Shown here: piece after piece, positions 41,635 to 50,432 of the stretch
How the letters are laid out: each line of letters begins with the position of its first letter
Numbering within the stretch: the first letter of the stretch is position 1
From: Mycobacteroides chelonae CCUG 47445
GTDB lineage: Bacteria > Actinomycetota > Actinomycetes > Mycobacteriales > Mycobacteriaceae
NCBI RefSeq assembly: GCF_001632805.1
Contig: NZ_CP007220.1
Location: forward strand, 3,658,001 to 3,722,000
Reading direction: 5' to 3'
Length of the DNA: 64,000 nt
Translations under genes and position numbers: made by a program
Notes under the pieces: model-generated
The model's input: the letters and a program-made list of their open reading frames with translations, nothing else
What the model was told of the DNA's origin: nothing
Databases searched by the model: none

Positions 41635-43143
41635 GTGACCGACCCTCACGCTCCTCGCGCGAGCGGCTCGTCGCAGACGGAGACGCCGCGCCCTCTGTGG
41701 CGGGGTATTGCGACGCTCGCCGCCGTCGCCGTCATGGTGGTCACCGGCGCCGCCTGGGGAAAGATCGGCAACATCGATCCGAACATCGCCCGGTTCGATC
41801 TGCCTGGTCTGTTCGGCAATGCCGGAAGGCCCGATGACGGCGCGATCGACATTCTGATGGTGGGCGTCGACAGTCGCAGCGACGCACACGGCAATCCGCT
41901 CTCGCAGGACGAGCTGTCCATGCTGAGGGCCGGGGACGAGACCGCCACCAATACCGACACCATCATCCTCATCCGCATCCCCAGCAACGGAAAATCCGCA
42001 ACGGCGATCTCCATCCCCCGCGACTCCTATGTCACCGTCCCGGATGGCAGCAAGGGAAAGATCAACGGCGTCTACGGCGAAGCCAAAGAGAACGACCGTC
42101 AGAAACGCGTTGAATCCGGCGAGACACTGGAAGCCGCCGAACGCGAATCCGTCGACGCCGGGCGTTCGGCGCTCACCCAGACCGTGGCCAAGCTGACCGG
42201 CGTCACCGTCGATCGCTACGCCGAGGTCAGCATGCTCGGATTCGTGCTGATGACCAACGCGCTCGGTGGTGTCGACGTGTGCCTGAACGAGGCTGTGTAC
42301 GAACCGATGTCGGGAGCCGACTTTCCCGCCGGTCCGCAGACACTCGATGGCCCCAACGCATTGAGTTTCGTGCGACAACGCCACGATCTGCCGCGCGGTG
42401 ACCTCGATCGTGTGGTCCGCCAGCAGGTGGTGATGTCGTCACTGGCGCACTCGGCGCTCTCCGGGGGCACGCTCACCAACCCCTCCACGCTGGGCAAGCT
42501 GCGCGATGCGATCACGCGCACCGTGGTGCTCAGTGAGGGATGGGACGTCATGGACTTCATCAAGCAGCTACAGAAGCTGTCCGGGGGCAACGTGGCATTC
42601 GCGACCATTCCCATTCTGCGTGAGGATGGTTGGACCGAGGATGGCACCCAAAGTGTCGTGAAGGTCGATCCCGATCAGGTGCGCAGTTGGGTATCCGGTT
42701 TGCTGGACCAGCAGGCCCAGGGCAAGACCGAAGAGGCCACCTATTCCAAGGACCAGACGATCGCCGACGTCGTCAATGAGACCCAGATCAACGGCCTGGC
42801 CGCTGCAGTGTCGGAACTGTTGGTGGGCAAGGGATTCACCGCAGGCAAGGTGGGCAACAACGAGGCCGAGCATGCCGGCAACAGCCAGGTTCAGGCCGCG
42901 GAGTCGGACGACGTGGGCGCCAAGGCAGTGGCCGAGGCGTTGGGATTGCAGGTAGTGCAGAAACCGGGCCTGGCCGAGCACACCGTGCGCGTGGTGCTGT
43001 CCAACGACTACCACGGCCCGGGATCTGGCCGTGAGACCACACCTGCCGCCTCGGATACCGGCTCCTCCACCGAAGAAGAGGCAGCGCCCCCGCCCCCGTC
43101 GCCGATTTTCACGGCGGCCAACGGCCCGCGTTGCGTCAACTGA
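41635..43143 (+). CDS. lcp1: LytR-CpsA-Psr ligase Lcp1
   Basis: 502-residue enzyme with one N-terminal membrane helix (about 21-43, RGIATLAAVAVMVVTGAAWG), an LCP domain (about 66-240: DILMVGVDSR, TNTDTIILIRI, SIPRDSYV, ALSFVRQRHDLPRGDLDRVVRQQ) and a C-terminal LytR_C domain with a Pro-rich end. Lcp1 (Rv3267) attaches arabinogalactan to peptidoglycan. The Arg and Asp residues that hold the pyrophosphate and Mg are present. The start GTG at 41635 is uncertain. Its stop overlaps the next ATG by 1 bp. Confidence 0.93.
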   Translation: MTDPHAPRASGSSQTETPRPLWRGIATLAAVAVMVVTGAAWGKIGNIDPNIARFDLPGLFGNAGRPDDGAIDILMVGVDSRSDAHGNPLSQDELSMLRAGDETATNTDTIILIRIPSNGKSATAISIPRDSYVTVPDGSKGKINGVYGEAKENDRQKRVESGETLEAAERESVDAGRSALTQTVAKLTGVTVDRYAEVSMLGFVLMTNALGGVDVCLNEAVYEPMSGADFPAGPQTLDGPNALSFVRQRHDLPRGDLDRVVRQQVVMSSLAHSALSGGTLTNPSTLGKLRDAITRTVVLSEGWDVMDFIKQLQKLSGGNVAFATIPILREDGWTEDGTQSVVKVDPDQVRSWVSGLLDQQAQGKTEEATYSKDQTIADVVNETQINGLAAAVSELLVGKGFTAGKVGNNEAEHAGNSQVQAAESDDVGAKAVAEALGLQVVQKPGLAEHTVRVVLSNDYHGPGSGRETTPAASDTGSSTEEEAAPPPPSPIFTAANGPRCVN

Positions 43144-43826
43144 TGGATCTCACCTCCCTGCTGCTGGGCGATGCGAACAACCCAGCCCCCCGGGTCACCT
43201 ATTACGACGACGCCTCCGGCGAACGCATCGAACTCTCGACGGTGACGCTGGCCAACTGGGCCGCCAAGACCGCCAACATGTTGCGTGACGAATTCGGTGC
43301 CGGACCCGGGTCCACGGTCGCGGTGCGGCTGCCCGCACATTGGCAGACAGCGGGCGTACTGCTTGGAATCTGGTGGGCCGGAGCCGAAGTGGTGCTCGGC
43401 GGCGAGGACAGTGCCGACGTGGCGTTCTGCACGCTTGGCGACGAACCGGATGCCGACGAGGTGTGCGTGCTGTCGCTTGATGCGTTCGGGCGCCCCGTAC
43501 CGGACCTGCCGCTGGGATTGACCGACTATTCGACGGCAGTCCGGGTACACGGCGACCGGTTCTCACCCGCCGGTGCCGGTCCCGCCCTGAACGGCCGCAA
43601 CGTCGGGGACGTTGCCGCTGCCGCACGGGAAAGTGCCACGGCGCAAGGCATCACGGCCGAGGATCGGGTGCTGGGCACCGGCTCCTGGGACAGCCCGGAC
43701 AAGCTGATCGAGAATCTGCTGGCAGTGCTCATCGCCGGAGCCTCTCTGGTGCAGGTGGCCAATCCGGACCCGGGCGCGCAAGAACGCCGGGTCACCTCCG
43801 AAAAGGTCACCCGTACGCGGCCGTGA
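43143..43826 (+). CDS. TIGR03089-type adenylate-forming-like protein (Rv3268-like)
   Basis: 227-residue protein that resembles only the N-terminal part of AMP-binding enzymes (LANWAAKTANMLRDEFGAGPGSTVAVRLPAHWQTAGVLLGIWWAGAEVVL), without the ATP-grip or C-terminal domain. This truncated form is a stable actinobacterial family, so it is not a fragment. Function unknown. Its ATG overlaps the lcp1 stop in TGATG, hinting at a shared role in envelope assembly. It is the last backbone gene before the AT-rich island. Confidence 0.88.
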   Translation: MDLTSLLLGDANNPAPRVTYYDDASGERIELSTVTLANWAAKTANMLRDEFGAGPGSTVAVRLPAHWQTAGVLLGIWWAGAEVVLGGEDSADVAFCTLGDEPDADEVCVLSLDAFGRPVPDLPLGLTDYSTAVRVHGDRFSPAGAGPALNGRNVGDVAAAARESATAQGITAEDRVLGTGSWDSPDKLIENLLAVLIAGASLVQVANPDPGAQERRVTSEKVTRTRP

Positions 43827-43927
43827 TCGGGGTACCGTCAAAAGCCAAAGAAGGACCGCGCGTCCACAGTTAGGCATTCAACTGCAATTAGACGTTACGG
43901 GCACTTCGATGTCAGTCAACACAAGCA

Positions 43928-44341
43928 ATGGGGGTACGGAAATTGATCAACGGCTCAAGAACGTGGCGACTCGCAGCTCCAATGCTCGGAACAACCGCAT
44001 CTACCTGCTCTTTAGGTGTCGCAATAAACTACGCCACAAGCAGTGCCGCATCCGCAATCTCATGGATATTCGTTGGTCTCGCCACCCTTGCAGGCTTCGG
44101 AACGTCAATGTGGCTCTATCACAAAGCGAAGGAGCCCAAGAGTGACGAACCTGGTCGTCATCATGCGGGTGTTCACCTATCTGATGTCAAAGCAACAAGT
44201 TTAGATATCAAAGATGTTGTGACGTCCGGGTCAGGCGTCACAGTCGACCGATCCCGTTTCAGCGATGGTATTCACATCAGTCGGGTCACCACGAAGGAAC
44301 ATGATTCGCAGCACCCTATCGAGGCGCGGCGGCCTCTGTAA
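43928..44341 (+). CDS. Membrane-anchored N-terminal segment of the NB-ARC/TPR gene
   Basis: 137 residues with two probable membrane helices (about 16-36 and 42-64, ending YHKAK) and then a polar, beta-like segment (VHLSDVKATSLDIKDVVTS and GVTVDRSRFSDGIHISRV). Repeating V-x-x-S/D patterns of this kind sit ahead of NB-ARC domains in actinobacterial proteins. The frame ends at TAA 44339-44341, overlapping the NB-ARC frame, which is open from 44305. It may be an independent small protein, but the downstream frame has no usable start until the Walker A motif, so I think this is the true N-terminus of one longer gene. The codon use is AT-richer than flanking genes. Confidence 0.6.
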   Translation: MGVRKLINGSRTWRLAAPMLGTTASTCSLGVAINYATSSAASAISWIFVGLATLAGFGTSMWLYHKAKEPKSDEPGRHHAGVHLSDVKATSLDIKDVVTSGSGVTVDRSRFSDGIHISRVTTKEHDSQHPIEARRPL

Positions 44342-44574
44342 CAGGCCCCGCGCCTTCCCCAGAATTACCAAGCCTACCAATAGGACTTCGGAATGTAACA
44401 GCCCACAATCTGTCAATCACTGCCGTCATCGAGCATCACGCTCATAGGTTCCATCCAGAAAATCGTGTAATAGTCGGAGAAATTCCACGAGCATCGGCGC
44501 ATCTAGTCACGCGAGATGAGTCAAGGACACTTTCAAGCGCCCTCAAGGAGTCAACAACCACAGTCCTTCATGGA

Positions 44575-47238
44575 ATGCGTGGAACGGGAAAGACTCAGAT
44601 AGCAGCGGCATTATGTCGAGCGAACATCTTGGAGGGATACAGCCTCGTTGGATGGATAAACGCAGACACTTACGAGAACGCATGCAGTAGCCTTACTGAA
44701 CTCGCAACAAAACTGGGGATTGCTGACCCTAATGGAGACCCAGATATTTCGGCCAGAAACCTAAAAAATTATCTGGCGGTGCGAGAAGAGGCAGGGCTTC
44801 TAGTCTTCGACAACGCAATTGATCCCGATAGCATTCGAAAGCTCCTACCAGCTACAGGCCGCACAAGCATTGTTATCACCACTACCAACAGAGACTTCGA
44901 GCCCCTGGGCGAGCCCATAAAAGTTGAAAGTTTCAAACACGCACAAGCTATTCGCTATCTTCTAGATTGCACTGGCTTGGCCGACAAAAAAGGCGCGGCT
45001 TCCATAGCTATTGAGCTTGATGGTCATCCACTAGCCTTGTCGGCAGCAGCATCAACCATTCACCGAAGGCACCTCCACTTTGCCGAGTATCTGCGAATGC
45101 TCAAGAGCAAAAAACTACCGTCTCTGCTAAACCGACGGGCTGGTCACGAGTATCCGATACCCGTAGTACAAGCCATTTTGTTGTCAATCGAAGCCGTTGA
45201 AGCAGGCGACGATGACATGGACAGCAAGGCGATACGTCACCTATTGGGCCTAATCGCAATGCTTTCACCGGGTGGCGTCTACAGGTGGGCCCTACCAAAC
45301 GACGGCATAGCAGATGACTCCATCCTTGAATGGTGCGATAGAAGTTCATTGTTATCATGGTCAACGACGGGTGGTTCGCTGCGAATGCATCGTCTAGTCG
45401 GCCGAGTGATACGTGAACGTGCTAATTCAGAAAATACAGAAGAAGAGCTGGTAATTCGCGCATTGGAAGCTCTCGGCCCTTTTCTCTTTGACTTTAATGA
45501 AGCATGGAGCCAACGCAACAAAGGCACACACATCGTTGAGCAGATTGAGGCAATCTGGGCGACTGGACTACCTCAAACTACAAACATCGACACCTGGACT
45601 AAAGCCATTGCAGCAAGAATCTGGTCGGTAGTCTTCTTAACAGAATCAGCCAGTTTAGAGCGATCTACAGCAATTGGTGGTGAAGTAGTGAAGGACTGCG
45701 TCAATAAACTTGGCCCAGATCACCTGCACACCATATTTGCAAAGGCCTGCCTCGGGCGGGCTTACATATACGCCATGCTTCCTGAGCAGGCTATCCATTC
45801 ACTCGAAGCCGCATTCGACTCTGCGGTGAAGACGTGCGGCCCACAATCCCCAGACACTTTAACACTGCGCAATATGTTGGCGAGCGCATACAAACTTTCT
45901 GGTCAGGTCGACAAAGCGATTCAAATATTTGAGGAGAACCTAGAAAATCGCAAACGAATCCTTGGCTTAAAGCATCCAGAAACTCTGACTTCTCAAAGTG
46001 ACCTCGCTATCACTTATGCACTTACCGGCAGGCTGACTGATGCAATCAAATTGGCCGAGCAAACGATCCAATGTTGCAAACACACTTGGGGGCAGGACCA
46101 TCGAGGAACCCTCACGGTGCTTAACAACCTTGCGACTATCATGGTTGCCGCCGGCAGACCACAAGATGCGATTTTAATTCATAAAGCTAATCTTGAAGAC
46201 CGTACCCGCACACTGGGTCTGGACCATCCCGATACTCTCGTTTCTTACAGCAATCTTGTGAATACATATAGAAGAGCAGGAAATCTCAATGCCGCATTAG
46301 ATCTCGCTAATACCACCGTAGAAGAATGTCGAACAATACTCGGCCCGGACCACCCGTATACGCTAATAGCACTTGATAATCTCGCCGATATCTACAGTGC
46401 AATCGGCAGATACGACGAGTCGATCCAGTTATTTCAAGATAATCTTGCAACTCGAGAGCGAACTCTTGGGCCCGACAATCCCGAGACATTCACCTGCCGA
46501 AACAACCTCGCGAATGCATTTAAACTCAAAGGAAACCTGCCAGAGGCGATGGCGGCACACACTCAGACTCTGATCTCTAGGGAACGCGTACTTGGCGATC
46601 GCCATCCAGATACTATCGCCTCTCGTAACAACGTTGCCACCATCTACGAGTCAGCAGGACAAATTGTTATCGCCATCGAGCTCTACACGGCCGCCCTTGA
46701 CCATGCGACTGAAGTTCTCGGCGCAGCCCACCCAGACTGCATGACTATTCGACACAACCTTGCCAGCGCACACTACAGCTCCAGAAATTTCAGCACGGCA
46801 GTTGAGCTCAGTACCGCGCTCCTCACCGACCGTGAGCGCATTCTAGGGAAAGATCATCCAGATACACTAGTTTCAGGGGGGAGCCTCGCTAACTGCCTTT
46901 TTCTCCACGGTGACGCTACGAGAGCCATTGACCGTTCCCGAGCCACGCTATCAACCTGCGAACACGCACTGAGCTCTGACCATCCGATTACTCTAATGAA
47001 TAGAAACAACCTTGCCTGGATGCTTGCCCGCTCCGGACAGCCGGCCGAAGCAACAACATTGTTTGAGGATAATCTCGTTAGCTACGTTCGAGCCTTCGGT
47101 CCGGCGCATCAGGAGACTATTCAAAACCGGACTAATACTGCAGAGTTTTTCATTACAACTGGCCGAGGTGACAGAGCCAAAGAACTGCATGCGGAGAATG
47201 CTGCTCATTGCCCACAAGGGACCGATCTTGATATCTAG
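44575..47238 (+). CDS. STAND NTPase: NB-ARC domain plus twelve TPR repeats (N-terminus probably frameshifted)
   Basis: 887 residues from the first ATG. NB-ARC features: Walker A MRGTGKT (1-7), Walker B LLVFDNA (75-81), sensor SIVITTTNRD (98-107), GLPL-like LDGHPLALSAAAS (148-160) and an MHD-type LRMHRLVGRVIRER. Twelve 42-residue kinesin-light-chain-type TPRs fill residues ~377-887, with the recurring HPDTL and LG. The ATG sits inside Walker A, so it is not the true start: the frame is open back to 44305, encoding the GEIPRASAHLVTRDE segment typical ahead of these domains. No start codon precedes 44575. The missing start lies in the 43928-44341 frame, one base out. STAND NTPases with repeat sensors act in signalling, including anti-phage defence; this one's role is unknown. 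It is convergent with fadE25. Confidence 0.88.
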   Translation: MRGTGKTQIAAALCRANILEGYSLVGWINADTYENACSSLTELATKLGIADPNGDPDISARNLKNYLAVREEAGLLVFDNAIDPDSIRKLLPATGRTSIVITTTNRDFEPLGEPIKVESFKHAQAIRYLLDCTGLADKKGAASIAIELDGHPLALSAAASTIHRRHLHFAEYLRMLKSKKLPSLLNRRAGHEYPIPVVQAILLSIEAVEAGDDDMDSKAIRHLLGLIAMLSPGGVYRWALPNDGIADDSILEWCDRSSLLSWSTTGGSLRMHRLVGRVIRERANSENTEEELVIRALEALGPFLFDFNEAWSQRNKGTHIVEQIEAIWATGLPQTTNIDTWTKAIAARIWSVVFLTESASLERSTAIGGEVVKDCVNKLGPDHLHTIFAKACLGRAYIYAMLPEQAIHSLEAAFDSAVKTCGPQSPDTLTLRNMLASAYKLSGQVDKAIQIFEENLENRKRILGLKHPETLTSQSDLAITYALTGRLTDAIKLAEQTIQCCKHTWGQDHRGTLTVLNNLATIMVAAGRPQDAILIHKANLEDRTRTLGLDHPDTLVSYSNLVNTYRRAGNLNAALDLANTTVEECRTILGPDHPYTLIALDNLADIYSAIGRYDESIQLFQDNLATRERTLGPDNPETFTCRNNLANAFKLKGNLPEAMAAHTQTLISRERVLGDRHPDTIASRNNVATIYESAGQIVIAIELYTAALDHATEVLGAAHPDCMTIRHNLASAHYSSRNFSTAVELSTALLTDRERILGKDHPDTLVSGGSLANCLFLHGDATRAIDRSRATLSTCEHALSSDHPITLMNRNNLAWMLARSGQPAEATTLFEDNLVSYVRAFGPAHQETIQNRTNTAEFFITTGRGDRAKELHAENAAHCPQGTDLDI

Positions 47239-47276
47239 CCACCCTCCATTCCAACCTTGCCTCTTAAAGACGCGGG

Positions 47277-48440
47277 CTAGGAACCAAGCAGGGCGCGGGT
47301 CATCACCACGCGCTGAATCTGGTTGGTGCCCTCGTAGATCTGGGTGATCTTGGCATCGCGCATCATCCGCTCCACCGGGAAGTCGGTGGTGTACCCGGCG
47401 CCGCCGAACAGCTGCACGGCATCGGTGGTGACCTCCATGGCCACATCGGAGGCGAAGCACTTCGAGGCCGAGGAGATGAAGCCCAGGCTCTTCTCGCCGC
47501 GCTCGGCACGAGCCGCCGCGGTGTACACCAGCAGGCGGGCGGCCTCGACCTTCATCGCCATATCGGCGAGCATGAACTGCACACCCTGGAAGTCGCTGAT
47601 GGACCGGCCAAACTGCTTGCGGTCCTTGGTGTACGCAATCGCGGCGTCGAGCGCACCCTGCGCGATCCCGAGGGCCTGCGCGCCGATGGTGGGCCGGGTG
47701 TGATCGAGCGTCTCCAGCGCGGTCTTGAAACCGGTGCCCGGCTGGCCGATGATCCGGTCGCCCGGAATCCGGCAGTTCTCGAAGTACAGCTCCGCGGTGG
47801 GCGAGCCCTTGATACCCAGCTTGTGCTCCAGCGGGCCGACCGTGAAACCCTCGTCGTCCTTGTGCACCATGAAGGCCGAGATGCCGTGCGCCTTCTTCTC
47901 GGGATCGGTCACTGCCATCACGGTGTACCAGGAAGACTTGCCACCGTTGGTGATCCAGCACTTGCTGCCATTGATGATCCAGTCATCGCCGTCCGCCTTG
48001 GCACGAGTGCGCATGCTGGCCGCGTCGCTGCCGGCCTCGCGCTCGGACAGCGCGTAAGAGGCCATGGCCTCGCCGCTGGCGATGGATGGCAAAACCTGCT
48101 TCTTGAGCTCGTCGGAGCCGCTGAGGATCAGCCCCATGGTGCCGAGCTTGTTGACGGCGGGGATCAACGACGACGACGCGCAGACCCGGGCCACCTCTTC
48201 GATGACGATGCAGGCGGCCACGCTATCGGCGCCCTGACCGTCGTACTCCTCGGGAACGTGCACGGCATTGAAGCCCGAGGCGACCAGCGCATCGAGGGCC
48301 TCCTGGGGGAACCGGGCCTTCTCGTCGACATCCTTGGCGTAGGGAGCGATCTCTTTTTCAGCCAGGCCACGGATCGCCGCACGCAACTCGTCATGCTCTT
48401 CTGCCAGCTTGAACAGGTCAAACGACGGGTTTCCAGCCAT
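47277..48440 (-). CDS. fadE25: Acyl-CoA dehydrogenase FadE25
   Basis: 387-residue flavoenzyme oxidising acyl-CoA to trans-2-enoyl-CoA with ETF as acceptor. SYALSEREAGSDAASM and CWITNGGKSSWYTVMAV form the FAD domain; the catalytic glutamate is in YEGTNQIQRVVM near the C-terminus. Of two adjacent starts (GTG 48443, ATG 48440) I use the ATG, which follows GGAGGCTGTG. In M. tuberculosis this gene precedes purE, as here. The stop lies ~40 bp from the convergent NB-ARC gene. Confidence 0.96.
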   Translation of the reverse strand: MAGNPSFDLFKLAEEHDELRAAIRGLAEKEIAPYAKDVDEKARFPQEALDALVASGFNAVHVPEEYDGQGADSVAACIVIEEVARVCASSSLIPAVNKLGTMGLILSGSDELKKQVLPSIASGEAMASYALSEREAGSDAASMRTRAKADGDDWIINGSKCWITNGGKSSWYTVMAVTDPEKKAHGISAFMVHKDDEGFTVGPLEHKLGIKGSPTAELYFENCRIPGDRIIGQPGTGFKTALETLDHTRPTIGAQALGIAQGALDAAIAYTKDRKQFGRSISDFQGVQFMLADMAMKVEAARLLVYTAAARAERGEKSLGFISSASKCFASDVAMEVTTDAVQLFGGAGYTTDFPVERMMRDAKITQIYEGTNQIQRVVMTRALLGS

Positions 48441-48494
48441 CACAGCCTCCAGGATCGAACAGTTAGTCGCCGTTAACTGTACGTCACGGTCAAT

Positions 48495-48995
48495 TTAGTC
48501 GCCTAATAGTCTGCGCCGCAGCGCCTCATCCTTCTCCAAAACGGTTGCTTCCATGCTCGCTTGGAAGGCAACCACCTTGTCCCGCAGCGTCGTGTCGGAG
48601 ACCCCCAGGATGCGCGCGGCCAGCAGCCCGGCGTTGCGGGCTCCACCGATCGACACCGTCGCGACGGGCACACCCGCAGGCATCTGCACGATGGACAGCA
48701 GGGAGTCCAGACCATCCAGCCGCGCCAGCGGCACCGGAACGCCGATGACCGGCAACGGGGTGGCCGAGGCCACCATGCCGGGCAGATGCGCGGCCCCGCC
48801 TGCCCCGGCGATGATCACCTGGATGCCCCGGTCGGCGGCCGTCTGTGCGTACTCCAGCATGCGCGCCGGGGTGCGGTGTGCCGAGACAACGCCCACCTCA
48901 AAGGGAATTGCGAACTCTGCCAAAGCATTCGCGGCATCCGACATCACCGACCAGTCACTGTCGCTGCCCATGATCAGGCCGACCCGTGCACTCAC
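48495..48995 (-). CDS. purE: N5-carboxyaminoimidazole ribonucleotide mutase PurE
   Basis: 166-residue class I PurE that converts N5-CAIR to CAIR in purine synthesis. It carries [22 protein letters not shown] and [11 protein letters not shown], which hold substrate and the catalytic His. The start is a GTG. It lies downstream of purK, separated by a short block with a 30-bp tandem repeat and a mini-ORF that ends 3 bp before the purE GTG. Confidence 0.96.
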   Translation of the reverse strand: MSARVGLIMGSDSDWSVMSDAANALAEFAIPFEVGVVSAHRTPARMLEYAQTAADRGIQVIIAGAGGAAHLPGMVASATPLPVIGVPVPLARLDGLDSLLSIVQMPAGVPVATVSIGGARNAGLLAARILGVSDTTLRDKVVAFQASMEATVLEKDEALRRRLLGD

Positions 48996-48998
48996 TAT

Positions 48999-49092
48999 TC
49001 AGCGTCCTCTCATCGTCGCGCAGTCGCTTATCAGCGCCTTCGCCTCTTCGCGCAAGCTCATCAGTGCCTCCGCTTCTTCGCGCAAGCGCTCA
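48999..49092 (-). repeat. MIRU-like tandem repeat between purK and purE, with a mini-ORF
   Basis: Two 30-bp tandem units lie at 49027-49056 and 49057-49086 (plus-strand ends TTCGCGCAAG in both), with a partial third unit overlapping the purK stop. On the minus strand the units encode L-R-E-E-A-E/K-A-L-I/M-S repeats, ending in MRGR and a TGA 3 bp before the purE start. An ATG at 49061 gives a 20-codon ORF. This is the structure of mycobacterial interspersed repetitive units: short, in-frame repeats overlapping stop and start codons of operon genes. Confidence 0.65.
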
Positions 49093-50307
49093 TCAGTGTG
49101 TCGCTTGCCATCCGTCGGTCCATACCGCGTGCGAGAGCCAGTGCGCGGCACGCTCTGCACGCTCGCGCACCTCGGCCACATATTGCGGATCGGCCGGCGA
49201 ACCATCCGCGCGGCCTTGGATGTTCACATGCCCGAGCTTGCGGCCCGCACGCTCGCCCTTGCCGTACAAGTGCACCTTCGCCTCCGGGATGCGGCCCATC
49301 AAATGGTGCATCCGTTCATCAAGTGACATTGCGGGCGTCTCAGCTGCACCCAACACATTGGCCATGACGGTCACCGGAGCCAGCGGTTCGGTGGAGCCGA
49401 GCGGGTAGTCGAGCACGGCGCGCAGATGCTGCTCGAATTGCCCGGTCCGCGCGCCGTCCATGCTCCAATGCCCGGAGTTGTGTGGTCGCATGGCCAGTTC
49501 ATTGACCAGCAATCGGCCGTCATTGGTTTCAAATAGTTCCACCGCCAGGCATCCGGTCACACCGAGCTCGGTGGCGATCCGCAGCGCCAGCTGCTCGGCC
49601 TCCATCGCCCGTTCTTCGGGCAGCTCGGGTGCCGGCGCGATGACGACCGCACAAATCCCATCCCGCTGAACGGTTTCCACCACAGGCCAGGCGGCACCCT
49701 GCCCGAACGGTGAGCGGGCCACCATCGCCGACAGCTCACGGCGCATGTCGACACGTTCCTCGGCAAGCAGGTCCACACCCGCCGCCAGCTGCTCGGCGGC
49801 CACCGCGCGCGCCTCATCCAGATCGTCGGTGATCCACACGCCGCGGCCGTCGTATCCGCCCCGCACCGCCTTCAGCACCACCCGGCTGCCCGTCTCCGCG
49901 GCAAACCGCTCGACGTCGGCGACGGTCCTGATATCGGCGAATCCGGGCACCGGAGCCCCGATGCTCTTCAATTTGCGTCGCATGAACGTCTTGTCCTGCG
50001 CGTAGATGAGCGCCGACGGCGGTGGCTGCACATTGACGCCCTCGCCCTGCAGGGTCTCCAGGAACGCGGTGGGGACGTGTTCGTGGTCGAAGGTGAGCAC
50101 GGTGGCCCCCTTCGCCGCGCGGCGCAGATCATCAAGATCGGTATGCGAACCGAATACGACATCGGGGGTGACTTGAGCCGCCGGCTCATCGGCGGCATGT
50201 GCCAGCACCCGCAGTGTCTGACCCAGCGCGATCGACGCCTGATGGGTCATCCGGGCCAGCTGACCACCACCGATCATGGTGACGACGGGAGTTTCGGGCA
50301 CAGACAT
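49093..50307 (-). CDS. purK: N5-carboxyaminoimidazole ribonucleotide synthase PurK
   Basis: 404-residue ATP-grasp enzyme that carboxylates AIR to N5-CAIR, handing it to PurE. VTMIGGGQLARMTHQAS, then VLTFDHEHVP; the ATP-grasp part has VVLKAVRGGYDGRGVW, and CLAVELFETNDGRLLVNELAMRPHNSGH, including the metal ligands. The stop TGA is directly followed by TGAGCG, the beginning of the repeat block. It heads purK-purE-(fadE25) on the minus strand and diverges from gtrA. Confidence 0.96.
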   Translation of the reverse strand: MSVPETPVVTMIGGGQLARMTHQASIALGQTLRVLAHAADEPAAQVTPDVVFGSHTDLDDLRRAAKGATVLTFDHEHVPTAFLETLQGEGVNVQPPPSALIYAQDKTFMRRKLKSIGAPVPGFADIRTVADVERFAAETGSRVVLKAVRGGYDGRGVWITDDLDEARAVAAEQLAAGVDLLAEERVDMRRELSAMVARSPFGQGAAWPVVETVQRDGICAVVIAPAPELPEERAMEAEQLALRIATELGVTGCLAVELFETNDGRLLVNELAMRPHNSGHWSMDGARTGQFEQHLRAVLDYPLGSTEPLAPVTVMANVLGAAETPAMSLDERMHHLMGRIPEAKVHLYGKGERAGRKLGHVNIQGRADGSPADPQYVAEVRERAERAAHWLSHAVWTDGWQATH

Positions 50308-50432
50308 ATGTTGTCATGCTGGCCACACGGCCCCGCCGGAACGGTCCGTCTCAGCCGTCGTCAGCAGCCAGGATCAGGCGATCACGTACACGCCCGTACC
50401 CACATGAGGTCTGCGGACCGCTTCGCACTGCC

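Noticed and set aside
44305..44341. Programmed -1 frameshift joining the membrane segment to NB-ARC
   Set aside because: No X-XXY-YYZ slippery heptamer, homopolymer run or strong stem was seen in the overlap; a simple indel is more likely.
44575..44577. ATG as the native start of the NB-ARC/TPR gene
   Set aside because: It is the Met in the Walker A motif; 90 further in-frame codons upstream encode expected sequence, so the native protein must begin earlier.
43827..47276. Prophage or integrative element around the NB-ARC gene
   Set aside because: No integrase, tRNA gene or flanking direct repeats were found at the edges; only codon bias and gene content suggest transfer.
49027..49092. CRISPR-like array between purK and purE
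   Set aside because: Units are directly tandem with no spacers and there are no cas genes; they are in-frame coding repeats.
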